From Sulfidibacterium sp964473395 (GTDB lineage Bacteria; Bacteroidota; Bacteroidia; Bacteroidales; F082): a stretch of DNA of 12,780 nt. Positions 1-7,425 of the stretch are shown here, piece by piece. The translations under genes were made by a program, and so were the position numbers. Numbering within the stretch: position 1 is the first letter of the stretch; every line of letters begins with the position of its first letter. The stretch covers positions 1 to 12,780 of the forward strand of contig CAYYOW010000071.1 of NCBI GenBank assembly GCA_964473395.1. The letters run 5' to 3'. The notes below the pieces were generated by a model. It did not search any database. It was not told the DNA's origin and worked only from the letters and a program-made list of their open reading frames with translations.

Positions 1-9
1 AATAAGCCC

Positions 10-870
10 ATGAAAGGAATTATACTGGCCGGGGGATCCGGCACCCGTCTGCATCCGCTCACACTGGCGGTAAGCAAGCAGCTTATGCCGGTTTACGATA
101 AACCCATGATTTATTATCCTTTGTCTATTCTGCTTATGGCCGGCATAAAGGATGTCCTTATTATTTCAACACCACACGACACGCCCAATTTTAAACTGTT
201 ATTAGGCGATGGTTCCCAAATCGGTTGCCGGTTTGAGTACGCTGTTCAACACGAGCCTAACGGGCTGGCACAGGCTTTTGTAATTGGAGAAAAGTTTATC
301 GGAGATGATAATGTAGCCTTGGTCTTGGGAGACAATATTTTCTACGGCAGTGGTTTGCAACAACTGCTCATGGATAGTACAAATCCCGATGGCGGCATTG
401 TTTTCGCTTATCACGTTAGAGATCCTGAACGCTATGGTGTTGTGGAATTTGACGATGAAATGAAAGCTCTTTCCATTGAAGAGAAACCAGAGCATCCCAA
501 ATCACATTACGCGGTTCCAGGTTTATATTTTTATGATAATTCTGTTGTTGAGGTTGCCAAAAATCTAAAACCAAGCCCCAGAGGGGAGTATGAAATTACA
601 GATGTCAACAAGCATTATCTGAAAGCCGGTAATCTTAAAGTCGGATTGCTCAGCCGGGGAACAGCCTGGCTCGACACCGGAACATTTTCCTCGCTAACGC
701 AGGCTTCCCAGTTTGTGGAAGTTATACAGGAACGTCAGAATCAGAAAATCGGATGTCTTGAGGAAATTGCTTATAACAAGGGGTTTATCAACGCTGAACA
801 GCTACGTAAAATTGCCGAACCGCTTATGAAAAGCGGATATGGACAATATTTAATAAATTTATTAAACTAA
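10..870 (+). CDS. rmlA: Glucose-1-phosphate thymidylyltransferase (RmlA/RfbA)
   Basis: The enzyme makes dTDP-glucose from glucose-1-phosphate and dTTP, the first step towards dTDP-L-rhamnose and other dTDP-sugars for surface polysaccharide. The 286-residue product has the full nucleotidyltransferase layout: the N-terminal nucleotide-binding loop GGSGTRLHPLT at residues 8-18, KQLMPVYDKPM at 23-33, the metal-binding Asp in LGDNIFYG (D108), EEKP at 157-160, PRGEYEITDVN at 190-200, and WLDTGT at 220-225 with the second conserved Asp. The length is normal for the short RmlA family (about 290). The ATG at 10 begins MKGIILAGG, the usual family start, so the gene is complete, with only 9 bases visible upstream. 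No rmlB, rmlC or rmlD lies to the right; whether they lie to the left cannot be seen. The next gene starts 11 bases downstream on the same strand. Identification is very secure from motifs. Confidence 0.97.
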   Translation: MKGIILAGGSGTRLHPLTLAVSKQLMPVYDKPMIYYPLSILLMAGIKDVLIISTPHDTPNFKLLLGDGSQIGCRFEYAVQHEPNGLAQAFVIGEKFIGDDNVALVLGDNIFYGSGLQQLLMDSTNPDGGIVFAYHVRDPERYGVVEFDDEMKALSIEEKPEHPKSHYAVPGLYFYDNSVVEVAKNLKPSPRGEYEITDVNKHYLKAGNLKVGLLSRGTAWLDTGTFSSLTQASQFVEVIQERQNQKIGCLEEIAYNKGFINAEQLRKIAEPLMKSGYGQYLINLLN

Positions 871-881
871 AAACGCATAGG

Positions 882-1856
882 GTGTATAGTTACGACAAGT
901 TATACGGGATTTTTTCCAGTCATTTGGAGAAGCAAAGCTTCAGCAATAACCCCAAAGAATTGTACGAGCCCATTGTATATAGCATTTCTCAGAGTGGTAA
1001 GCGACTTCGGCCTATTTTCACCCTTATGGCTTGTGACCTTTTTGATGGTGACATAGAAAAGGCGTTGCCACAGGCTCTGGCTATTGAGCTGTTACACAAC
1101 TTTACATTGATTCATGATGACCTGATGGATCAGTCGCCCATCAGACACGGAAAAGAGACCGTTTTTAAAAAATGGAACCCAAAACTGGCTATCCTTTCCG
1201 GAGATGCTCTCTTCGTTTTGGCCTACAACTATACTCTTCAATCAGAGACTTATCAACTGCCCGACATCTTAAAAATATTTAACAAAACCGCGTTAGAGGC
1301 ATGTGAAGGACAGCAGATGGACTTGAATTTTGAGCAACGAAAAAATGTTTCGCTGGATGATTATCTTGAGATGATACGGTTGAAAACAGCGGTGCTTTTT
1401 GGTGCAAGTTTAAAAATTGGAGCACTTATTGCCGGTGCGTCCGAAAAGAACAGACAACTCATTTACGATTTTGGTATCAACGTGGGGATGGGCTTTCAGC
1501 TGAAAGATGATTTGTTGGATTTATATGGGAATGAAGAGGTCTTTGGGAAGAGAACCGGACAAGATATTCTTGAAAACAAAAAGACCTATCTTTTCCTTAA
1601 TGCACTGGCTACTGCCGATCCGAAAACCAAAGGCATCCTACTTGACTATTTTCATGAAAAGAAGCTTTCCGAAGAAGAAAAAATTCAATCTTTCAGGAAA
1701 ATATTTGATGAATTGGATATTGAGAAGATGACCAATGATGCTATTTGTAGTTATCTTGACAAAGGAATGGAAAGGCTGGACAGGATTGAGCTTCCGGAAG
1801 AGCGGAAACAACCACTTAGAAATCTCGCAAAAACTACGATAAAGCGGAAGAAATAA
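882..1856 (+). CDS. Trans-isoprenyl diphosphate synthase (polyprenyl synthetase family)
   Basis: A soluble head-to-tail prenyltransferase that condenses isopentenyl diphosphate onto an allylic diphosphate, feeding quinone, carotenoid or lipid-carrier synthesis. The 324-residue protein shows GKRLRP at 39-44, the first Asp-rich motif HDDLMD (DDxxD at 79-83), RHG at 88-90, GQQMDL at 143-148, and the second Asp-rich motif KDDLLD (209-213). The first motif lacks the two-residue insertion of bacterial farnesyl synthases, and an aromatic residue (F74) sits five positions before it, where long-chain synthases such as IspB have a small residue. By the known chain-length rules this suggests a short product such as C20 geranylgeranyl diphosphate; that is inference. 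Translation starts at GTG, since no in-frame ATG lies nearby and MYSY fits the family start. It follows rmlA by 11 bases and is probably co-transcribed with it, then ends 4 bases from the convergent ABC-F gene. Confidence 0.93.
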   Translation: MYSYDKLYGIFSSHLEKQSFSNNPKELYEPIVYSISQSGKRLRPIFTLMACDLFDGDIEKALPQALAIELLHNFTLIHDDLMDQSPIRHGKETVFKKWNPKLAILSGDALFVLAYNYTLQSETYQLPDILKIFNKTALEACEGQQMDLNFEQRKNVSLDDYLEMIRLKTAVLFGASLKIGALIAGASEKNRQLIYDFGINVGMGFQLKDDLLDLYGNEEVFGKRTGQDILENKKTYLFLNALATADPKTKGILLDYFHEKKLSEEEKIQSFRKIFDELDIEKMTNDAICSYLDKGMERLDRIELPEERKQPLRNLAKTTIKRKK

Positions 1857-1860
1857 ACAT

Positions 1861-3786
1861 TTATCCTTCCAGCTTCAACTGTAGCTCCTCCCACCGAACA
1901 TAAAAGGTATCTAATTGCTCCTGGAGCCGGCTGTGTTTTTTATAAAGCGCTCCGTCTTTCATATCTTCGGTATAGCGATCCGGCTGTGAGAGCTTATCAT
2001 TTACCATGGCTAAAGCCTGCTCTGTTTCTTCAATTTTTTGTTCCATCTCCTCCAGCGCTTTTCTTAATTTACGCAACCGACGCTCCTTCTCTTTTCGTTG
2101 CTGCCAGTCCTGTTTTTGTTCTTTGGCTTCTGCTTTTGTTGCTTTTGGCTTTTCAACGGCTTCCAGCTCTTTCAGCTGTTCAATATTTCTCTTGGCGAGA
2201 TAGTCGTTAAGCGTCCCACGAAATTCCCTCAGCTTATGGTTTCTGAACTCAAAAAAATGCTCACTAAGCCCCTGTAAAAAGTCGCGGTCGTGCGACACCA
2301 GAATTAAGGTACCATCATATTGCAGCAAAGCATTTTTCAGAATGTCTTTAGATAGCATATCCAGGTGGTTGGTCGGTTCATCAAGTATCAGCAAATTGGA
2401 AGGGCTGAGCAGCAGCCTCGCCAGCGAAAGCCGGGCTTTTTCACCTCCTGAAAGGACACTTACCCTTTTGTTGACATCCCCGCCTTGAAACAGAAAAGCA
2501 CCCAGAATGGCGTTCAGTCGTGTACGGATGTCTCCCACCGCGATATCGTCAACAGTTTCAAAGACTGTTTTTGACGGGTCAAGCATCTCCCACTGATCCT
2601 GCGCGTAGTAAGCGATTTGAACATTGTGCCCGTATTTCATCTCCCCTTCATAATCCAGTTGGCGGGCAATAATTTTTGACAAGGTGGTTTTCCCTTCTCC
2701 ATTTCGACCTACAAAGACAATCTTATCGCCTTTAATCACCTGGAAATCCAACGATTGCAACACTTGCTTATCGCCGTACGATTTAGATACCTTTCTCCCT
2801 TCCAGCACAACTTTACCACTACGTGGAGCTGCCGGAAACCGGAAATGAATACCGGAGTTGTCCCGTTCGTCCACCTCCACCTTTTCCATTTTCTCCAGTT
2901 GTTTTAGCCGCGACTGCACCTGACGGGCTTTGGTTGCTTTGTAGCGAAAACGTTCAATAAAATTTTCCAGTTCCTTAATCTGCTTTTGTTGGTTAGTAAA
3001 CACCGCCTGCTGCTGCTCTACCCGCTCGCTACTGAGCAGAAGATACTTGGAGTAAGGAACCTTATAGTCGTAAATTTTTCCTTTGTTGATTTCCAGCGTG
3101 CGTGTGGTAAGGCTGTCCAGAAAACTACGGTCGTGCGACACGAGTAAAACCGAACCGCGGTAAGTTTTCAGAAAATTTTCGAGCCACTGAATGGCATCAA
3201 TATCCAGATGGTTGGTAGGCTCATCCAACAGCAACAGTGTCGGTTGCAGCAACAGCAGTTTGGCCAGCTCAATACGCATTTGCCATCCCAGGCTGAAACT
3301 ACTCACCAGCTTTGTAAGTTCTTTTTCAAGGAAGCCAAGTCCTTTCAATACTTTTACGGCTCTCCCCTCCTGTTTATCGTCTTCGTTTAGGGCCAGCAGA
3401 TGATGTATTTCCTCCAGTCTTTCATAAAGATTAACATAAACACTGCTCTCGTAGTCAGTGCGTGTGGAAAGCTGGTGCTGAATGTCATCCAGTTCTTTTT
3501 TCAGATCGTTCAGAAATGCAAAAGCCGAAAGCGCTTCTTCCAACACATTTTTGCTACTCCTAATCTGCTTTTCCTGCGGAAGATAGCCGATAGTTTCGCT
3601 CTCCGGAACAATCACTTCGCCGCCCGTAGGCTCCTGCTCACCAATCAAAATTCGTAACAACGTAGTTTTCCCTGCACCGTTTTTCCCGGCCAGCCCGATA
3701 CGTTCTTTGTTTCCGATATGAAACGAAATACCTTTAAAAATCGGCTCTCCGCCGAATTCCATAATAAGATTACTAACAGCTATCAA
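1861..3786 (-). CDS. ABC-F family ATPase (tandem ABC domains, no membrane segments)
   Basis: ABC-F proteins are cytosolic twin ATPases that mostly act on the ribosome (EttA, Uup, YheS types) rather than in transport. The 641-residue product has ABC domain 1 with Walker A GKNGAGKTT (34-42), Walker B LLLLDEPTNHLD (184-195) and SHDR (217-220). A charged interdomain linker (about 253-305) follows, then ABC domain 2 with GRNGEGKTT (360-368), LSGGE (445-449) and LLILDEPTNHLD (465-476). A Lys/Glu-rich coiled coil (about 530-640) resembles the Uup-type C-terminal arm. Both catalytic Glu residues are present. The signature of domain 1 reads SFSLGWQMR (163-171), where SGGW is usual, so one signature Gly is Leu. 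The TTG start at 3786 is chosen because MIAVSNL matches the family beginning and no upstream in-frame ATG exists before a stop; the ATG at 3762 would remove the first strand. The subclass is not certain, and an antibiotic-resistance role cannot be inferred. Confidence 0.94.
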   Translation of the reverse strand: MIAVSNLIMEFGGEPIFKGISFHIGNKERIGLAGKNGAGKTTLLRILIGEQEPTGGEVIVPESETIGYLPQEKQIRSSKNVLEEALSAFAFLNDLKKELDDIQHQLSTRTDYESSVYVNLYERLEEIHHLLALNEDDKQEGRAVKVLKGLGFLEKELTKLVSSFSLGWQMRIELAKLLLLQPTLLLLDEPTNHLDIDAIQWLENFLKTYRGSVLLVSHDRSFLDSLTTRTLEINKGKIYDYKVPYSKYLLLSSERVEQQQAVFTNQQKQIKELENFIERFRYKATKARQVQSRLKQLEKMEKVEVDERDNSGIHFRFPAAPRSGKVVLEGRKVSKSYGDKQVLQSLDFQVIKGDKIVFVGRNGEGKTTLSKIIARQLDYEGEMKYGHNVQIAYYAQDQWEMLDPSKTVFETVDDIAVGDIRTRLNAILGAFLFQGGDVNKRVSVLSGGEKARLSLARLLLSPSNLLILDEPTNHLDMLSKDILKNALLQYDGTLILVSHDRDFLQGLSEHFFEFRNHKLREFRGTLNDYLAKRNIEQLKELEAVEKPKATKAEAKEQKQDWQQRKEKERRLRKLRKALEEMEQKIEETEQALAMVNDKLSQPDRYTEDMKDGALYKKHSRLQEQLDTFYVRWEELQLKLEG

Positions 3787-3960
3787 TTGAAAAATTTTTG
3801 CAAAAATATCATTTCCAGGGAAGCAAATGGGGTTGAAGAGATGAGAATAAAAATTATTTTATAGCAGGAATGGACTTTCATTTTAATTTTATGCTACCTG
3901 ATATTATTGGAGAAATCTATGCAAGAAGAATTAAAGGACAGAAAAGCAAACAAAAATCCA
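3787..3960. other. Intergenic spacer between dihydroorotase and ABC-F genes
   Basis: This is a 174-base AT-rich gap between two minus-strand genes. Apart from the promoter-like box at its right-hand side of the ABC-F start I see no hairpin followed by a T-run, so no clear terminator for the dihydroorotase gene. A short plus-strand reading frame (3870-4040) starts here, but it runs into the dihydroorotase gene in antisense and is not believed. Confidence 0.5.
3801..3808 (-). promoter_or_regulatory. Putative Bacteroidota -7 promoter box for the ABC-F gene
   Basis: On the minus strand these bases read TATTTTTG, matching the TAnnTTTG -7 consensus of Bacteroidota sigma-ABfr promoters. A TTTG lies upstream at 3827-3824, but the 15-base spacing is shorter than the usual range of about 17-23. 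The implied leader is only about 10 bases before the TTG start, so either the mRNA is nearly leaderless or this is a chance match in AT-rich DNA. Confidence 0.3.
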
Positions 3961-5310
3961 TTATTTTCCTGAAAAAACCAGCCGTTCGCCGCGGATGTTT
4001 TCATCGATTTTCCCCCGATTGTAAACAAGCTGCCCATTGACGAAAGTCATTTGAACTCGCGAATGAAATTGAGTACCTTCGAGTGGCGACCAACCGCACT
4101 TGTAAAGAATATTGGATTTGTTGACTTCCCATGGTTCGTTTCTGTCCACCAGCACCATATCGGCGGCAAAGCCCTGACGGATAAATCCCCGGTTTTCAAC
4201 ACGAAATAAAACCGCCGGGTTGTGACACATCTTCTCCACAACCTTTTCGATGGATATTTTCTTCTCATGAACAAATTCAAGCATAGCAGTGAGCGAGTGC
4301 TGTACCATAGGGCCGCCGGAAGGGGCTTTAAAATAAGGGCGCTGCTTTTCTTCCAGCGTATGCGGGGCATGATCAGTGGCCACCACATCGAGACGATTAT
4401 CAAGCAGTGCATCAAGCAGTGCTTCGCGGTCGGATTCCGACTTTATCGCCGGATTCCATTTGACAAAATTACCCTTGGCAGGATAATCTTTGTCGGAGAA
4501 CCAAAGGTGATGTACACAGACTTCTGCCGTAATTTTCTTCTCTTCCAGAGGGGTGTTATTATCGAATAATTCCATTTCGCCTGCAGTGGACAGATGCAAA
4601 ATATGCAAACGTGCGTTATATTTCCGTGCCAGGGCAACAGCCTTTGCCGAGGAGAGATAACAGGCTCCTGCTGTACGTATTTTCGAATGAACAGAAGCGG
4701 TTGCTTTCATTCCCAATGCTTTATAAAATTCAGCATTGTTGTTTTGAATGGTTTCTTCATCTTCGCAATGGGTAGCTATAAGCATAGGCACCCGCGAGAA
4801 GATGGCCTCCAGTGTTTTTTCGTCATCCATCAGTATGTTTCCGGTGGAAGAACCCATAAAGACTTTCACGCCACAGACCCGTGCCGGGTCGGTTTTCAGC
4901 ACTTCCTCCAGATTATCGTTGGAAGCACCGATGTAAAAGGAATAGTTGGCCAATGATTTTTTTGCAGCCAGCGTATATTTTTCTTCCAGCAACTTCTGTG
5001 TCAATGCCGGCGGGTTGGTATTGGGCATTTCCATAAAGCTGGTGACTCCGCCGGCAACTGCAGCACGGCTCTCGGTAAAAATGTCGGCTTTGTATTCCAG
5101 CCCCGGTTCCCGAAAATGGACATGGTCGTCGATAACACCAGGCAGCAACCAGAGGCCATCGGCAGCAATTACTTCCCAGTCCTTTTCGGCAGGTAAACTT
5201 TCGCCTTCCAAAACCTTTTCGATGATACCCTCTCTGACATAAATATCTCCGGTAAACTGATGCCCTTCGTTGACAACGCGGGCTTGTTTTATGATAAATT
5301 TTCCTGTCAT
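3961..5310 (-). CDS. pyrC: Dihydroorotase, class I type
   Basis: Catalyses the reversible cyclisation of N-carbamoyl-aspartate to dihydroorotate in de novo pyrimidine synthesis. The 449-residue amidohydrolase carries all expected metal ligands: DHVHFREPG at 62-70 (H63, H65), the lysine that is carboxylated in the family in GVKVFMGSS (K149), H181 in ATHCEDE, the histidines of LHILHLST (236, 239) and D313 in ATDHAPH. The substrate-contact motif MPNTNPP (95-101) is also present. The length and motif spacing fit the class I (PyrC/allantoinase-like) group common in Bacteroidota rather than the shorter E. coli type. Because the metal site is intact this should be an active enzyme, not a PyrX-like dead paralogue. 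Allantoinase or hydantoinase is an alternative, but the DHVHFREPG and NTNPP motifs favour dihydroorotase. The ATG at 5310 gives a normal N-terminus. It is preceded by 91 bases and the foreign-looking methyltransferase gene. Confidence 0.94.
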   Translation of the reverse strand: MTGKFIIKQARVVNEGHQFTGDIYVREGIIEKVLEGESLPAEKDWEVIAADGLWLLPGVIDDHVHFREPGLEYKADIFTESRAAVAGGVTSFMEMPNTNPPALTQKLLEEKYTLAAKKSLANYSFYIGASNDNLEEVLKTDPARVCGVKVFMGSSTGNILMDDEKTLEAIFSRVPMLIATHCEDEETIQNNNAEFYKALGMKATASVHSKIRTAGACYLSSAKAVALARKYNARLHILHLSTAGEMELFDNNTPLEEKKITAEVCVHHLWFSDKDYPAKGNFVKWNPAIKSESDREALLDALLDNRLDVVATDHAPHTLEEKQRPYFKAPSGGPMVQHSLTAMLEFVHEKKISIEKVVEKMCHNPAVLFRVENRGFIRQGFAADMVLVDRNEPWEVNKSNILYKCGWSPLEGTQFHSRVQMTFVNGQLVYNRGKIDENIRGERLVFSGK

Positions 5311-5343
5311 GATGGACCTTAAAATCCTTATTGGTATTTAATG

Positions 5344-5380
5344 TTCTACGGGTATAACACGTGTCACATTTTCCGCAGAA
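5344..5380. repeat. Inverted repeat upstream of dihydroorotase
   Basis: An outer pair TTCTACGG (5344-5351) and CCGCAGAA (5373-5380), with one mismatch, encloses a perfect 8-base palindrome ACACGTGT (5357-5364). It lies about 35-65 bases before the dihydroorotase start codon and after the methyltransferase stop. No T-run follows on the minus strand, so it is not a standard terminator. A regulator-binding site or mRNA leader structure is possible. Minus-strand TGTGACACG resembles half of a CRP/FNR-type site, but this is weak. Confidence 0.35.
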
Positions 5381-5401
5381 TTTTATTGATTAGTTATATC
5401 G

Positions 5402-6190
5402 TTAATTTTTATTATAACTAAATGCATACAATCTTTCAAAACGAATCTTTAGTTTATTCAAATCTTTGAGCCTTTCTATTTCTTTGCAAATTTCCGACTT
5501 GAATATTTTTTCTTTCCCTTTTGATAATTTTGAAGTATATAAATTTAAACCAACAGAATCAAAAAAATTATAGACATTAGCGCTCTTATGAAAATTATAT
5601 TCCGTTGTCTTTTGATATATGTTAAATTTTTCAAAGTTATATTTTCTCATTAAGTATTTAAAACTATCCGGAGTTGGCACATACCATGGAAAATCCCAAT
5701 TCTGAAATTCCTTTTCCAAATTTAACTTTGTTATTACATTTTCACAAGTTGAAATAAGTGGATGTTGAGAATTTAATAACGGAAATTGAATCCCAATACT
5801 ACCGCCTGGCTTTAAACTTCTATACAACAAATCCAATGCTTTCTCTGTTTCCTTAAGCCAATGAAAAACAGAATTAGAAAATACTACATCAAACGCGTTC
5901 GCAAAATCTATTTTTATTATACTTTTCGTAATAAACTTAACATTTGAAGTATTTGTTGTTTTCAAATTTTCATTACATCTTTCTATCATGGAAGATGAAC
6001 TATCAATCCCCAAAACGTAGCCTTTTTTAACAATTTCAGCTACTTTAAATGTTATATTGCCAATACCACATCCGGCATCAAGAACTTTATAATTTTCATT
6101 AAAATTTAATTGTTCAATTAATTCATTGCTAACCTTTTCTTGCAGGTCTGATATTGTTGTATATTTATTGCTATTCCAATTAAATTTCAT
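5402..6190 (-). CDS. Class I SAM-dependent methyltransferase, Tam/BioC-like, AT-rich
   Basis: A 262-residue Rossmann-fold methyltransferase of unknown substrate. Motif I is VLDAGCGIG (36-44), the acidic residue after strand 2 is D63 in GIDSSSSM, motif IV is DVVFSNSVFHWL (101-112), and LKPGG (126-130) begins the next strand. The W-N-x-x-x-Y opening and the SNSVFHWL motif resemble trans-aconitate methyltransferase (Tam) and malonyl-ACP methyltransferase (BioC), but the C-terminal half (after about 140) is divergent, rich in Asn, Lys, Phe and Tyr, and I cannot assign a substrate. Base composition is very different from its neighbours: 18 of 60 bases are G or C in 5461-5520 and 11 of 60 in 5521-5580, against 35 of 60 in 5101-5160 inside pyrC and 30 of 60 in 6601-6660 inside the mannosyltransferase gene. 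This points to horizontal acquisition as a single-gene insert. The frame is intact, from ATG to TAA. Confidence 0.88.
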   Translation of the reverse strand: MKFNWNSNKYTTISDLQEKVSNELIEQLNFNENYKVLDAGCGIGNITFKVAEIVKKGYVLGIDSSSSMIERCNENLKTTNTSNVKFITKSIIKIDFANAFDVVFSNSVFHWLKETEKALDLLYRSLKPGGSIGIQFPLLNSQHPLISTCENVITKLNLEKEFQNWDFPWYVPTPDSFKYLMRKYNFEKFNIYQKTTEYNFHKSANVYNFFDSVGLNLYTSKLSKGKEKIFKSEICKEIERLKDLNKLKIRFERLYAFSYNKN

Positions 6191-6245
6191 TTGTCAAATT
6201 TTTTGTTTGTGTTTTGCCTGACTTGAGAGCATCACCACAAAACCC

Positions 6246-6989
6246 TTACATCTGTTTTCTCGGTTTTATTTTTCCCATCATACTGCGTTTCCTCAGGCTC
6301 ATCACACCAAAAACAGCTTCACGGAAAATACTGTTGTTCATTTTGGATTCGCCGAGGGTGCGGTCGGTGAAAATTATGGGAATCTCCACCACATTAAAGC
6401 CCAACTTAATAGCCGTAAATTTCATTTCTATCTGGAAGGCATAACCCACAAATTTAACTTTGTCGAGATCAATGGTTTCCAGTACTTTTCGTCTCCAGCC
6501 CACAAAGCCGGCTGTGGTGTCACGGATACGCATTCCCGTCACAATCCTTACGTATGATGAAGCATAATAGGACATGAGTACACGTCCCATGGGCCAGTTG
6601 ACCACGTTCACACCGGTAATATAACGTGAACCGATGACCACGTCAGCATCGCCTTTATGCATGCTCGAAAACAGCCGTTCCAGATCAGTGGGATTATGAG
6701 AAAAATCCGCATCCATTTCAAAGATATAGTCAAAACCGCGTTGTAATGCCCATTTGAAACCAGTAATATAAGCAGTACCCAATCCTTGTTTCCCTTCCCG
6801 CTCGAGGATGTTGAGCCTGTCGGGAAACTCTGACATAAGATGTTTTACGATAGCCGCTGTCCCATCCGGGCTATTGTCTTCCACTACAAGGATATCAAAA
6901 GGAATCTTTAAATTAAAAACCGTACGGATAATATTTTCAATATTTTCCTTCTCGTTAAATGTGGGAATGATGACAAGCCCGTTATTCAT
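6246..6989 (-). CDS. Polyprenol monophosphomannose synthase (GT2, soluble DPM1 type)
   Basis: A family 2 glycosyltransferase that moves mannose from GDP-mannose to a polyprenyl phosphate on the inner face of the cytoplasmic membrane. The product then serves as a membrane-bound mannose donor, in Bacteroidota plausibly for protein or glycan mannosylation. The 247-residue protein has the GT2 N-terminus IIPTFNEKENI (7-17), VVEDNSPDGT (35-44), the metal-binding DAD in EMDADFSH (93-95), GSRYITG (120-126), and the DPM1-typical FTDRTLGESKM stretch near 205-220. It has no C-terminal membrane helices, so it matches the short soluble class (like human DPM1) rather than two-domain bacterial forms. The basic tail RKRSMMGKIKPRKQM could aid membrane contact. 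In relatives, from memory, this gene often lies directly next to dihydroorotase; here the AT-rich methyltransferase separates them. The ATG at 6989 gives MNNGLVIIPT, a natural start. Confidence 0.92.
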   Translation of the reverse strand: MNNGLVIIPTFNEKENIENIIRTVFNLKIPFDILVVEDNSPDGTAAIVKHLMSEFPDRLNILEREGKQGLGTAYITGFKWALQRGFDYIFEMDADFSHNPTDLERLFSSMHKGDADVVIGSRYITGVNVVNWPMGRVLMSYYASSYVRIVTGMRIRDTTAGFVGWRRKVLETIDLDKVKFVGYAFQIEMKFTAIKLGFNVVEIPIIFTDRTLGESKMNNSIFREAVFGVMSLRKRSMMGKIKPRKQM

Positions 6990-7090
6990 GAAATAAATTT
7001 TTTGCTAAAATAAAAGATTTAAGCCAAATAATTGGTTTGAAATTTCTTAAAAAATCCCAAAACAATAAAAACAGCTTTATGTATCTCAAA
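6990..7090. other. AT-rich spacer between atl and the mannosyltransferase gene
   Basis: A 101-base gap between two minus-strand genes. It contains the short inverted repeat CCAAATAATTGG (7024-7035) and several A/T runs, but no strong stem followed by a T-run and no clean TAnnTTTG box. Whether transcription stops and restarts here cannot be decided by eye. Confidence 0.4.
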
Positions 7091-7423
7091 TTAAAGTTCA
7101 ACGGATGGATTCCAGAATATTTCATTAAAGTTCAGAATTTTATCATCCTCCACCTGAACGCCTTCGCTTAACAACAGGTCTCTCATAGTATTTTGCCCTC
7201 CAAAAGCACGTTTTCCGGTAAGCAGCCCCTGCCGGTTGACCACGCGGTGGGCAGGGATGCCATCCAAGCGATACTTGGAGCTGTTCAGCGCCCACCCTAC
7301 CATACGGGCTGAGCCTTTGCTGCCAAGATATTCTGCTACAGCACCATAAGAGGTGATACGCCCGTAAGGAATCTGACGGACAACATTATACACTTTTTGG
7401 AAAAAGCCGTTTGCCTGTGACAT
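7091..7423 (-). CDS. atl: Alkyltransferase-like protein (ATL, MGMT-family DNA-binding domain)
   Basis: ATL proteins bind O6-alkylguanine in DNA, flip the base and mark it for nucleotide excision repair, without transferring the alkyl group. The 110-residue product consists only of the helix-turn-helix DNA-binding half of MGMT: FFQKVYNVVRQIPYGRITSYG (7-27, with Tyr20 as the likely base-flipping residue), the Arg of the recognition helix in SARMVGWAL (R40), and IPAHRVV (56-62). The methyl-accepting Cys of the canonical PCHRV motif is Ala58 here, so alkyl transfer is not expected. The N-terminal domain of full MGMT is absent, as is normal for ATL. The start ATG lies 2 bases after the trmB stop codon, which suggests translational coupling. 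The C-terminus FWNP ends as in bacterial ATL relatives. MGMT-family membership is secure; the repair role is inferred from E. coli YbaZ and yeast Atl1. Confidence 0.92.
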   Translation of the reverse strand: MSQANGFFQKVYNVVRQIPYGRITSYGAVAEYLGSKGSARMVGWALNSSKYRLDGIPAHRVVNRQGLLTGKRAFGGQNTMRDLLLSEGVQVEDDKILNFNEIFWNPSVEL

Positions 7424-7425
7424 TA

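Noticed and set aside
1857..1860. Bidirectional terminator between the convergent prenyl synthase and ABC-F genes.
   Set aside because: Only 4 bases separate the stop codons and no clear hairpin with T-runs is visible at the junction.
3870..4040. Plus-strand 56-codon reading frame starting in the spacer after dihydroorotase, with a purine-rich stretch before its ATG.
   Set aside because: Almost half of it is antisense to the 3' end of dihydroorotase, the composition looks random, and no family is recognisable.
5311..6245. Idea that the AT-rich methyltransferase is an integron gene cassette.
   Set aside because: No convincing attC core sites (GTTRRRY and RYYYAAC pairs) are found on either side, and no integrase is present.
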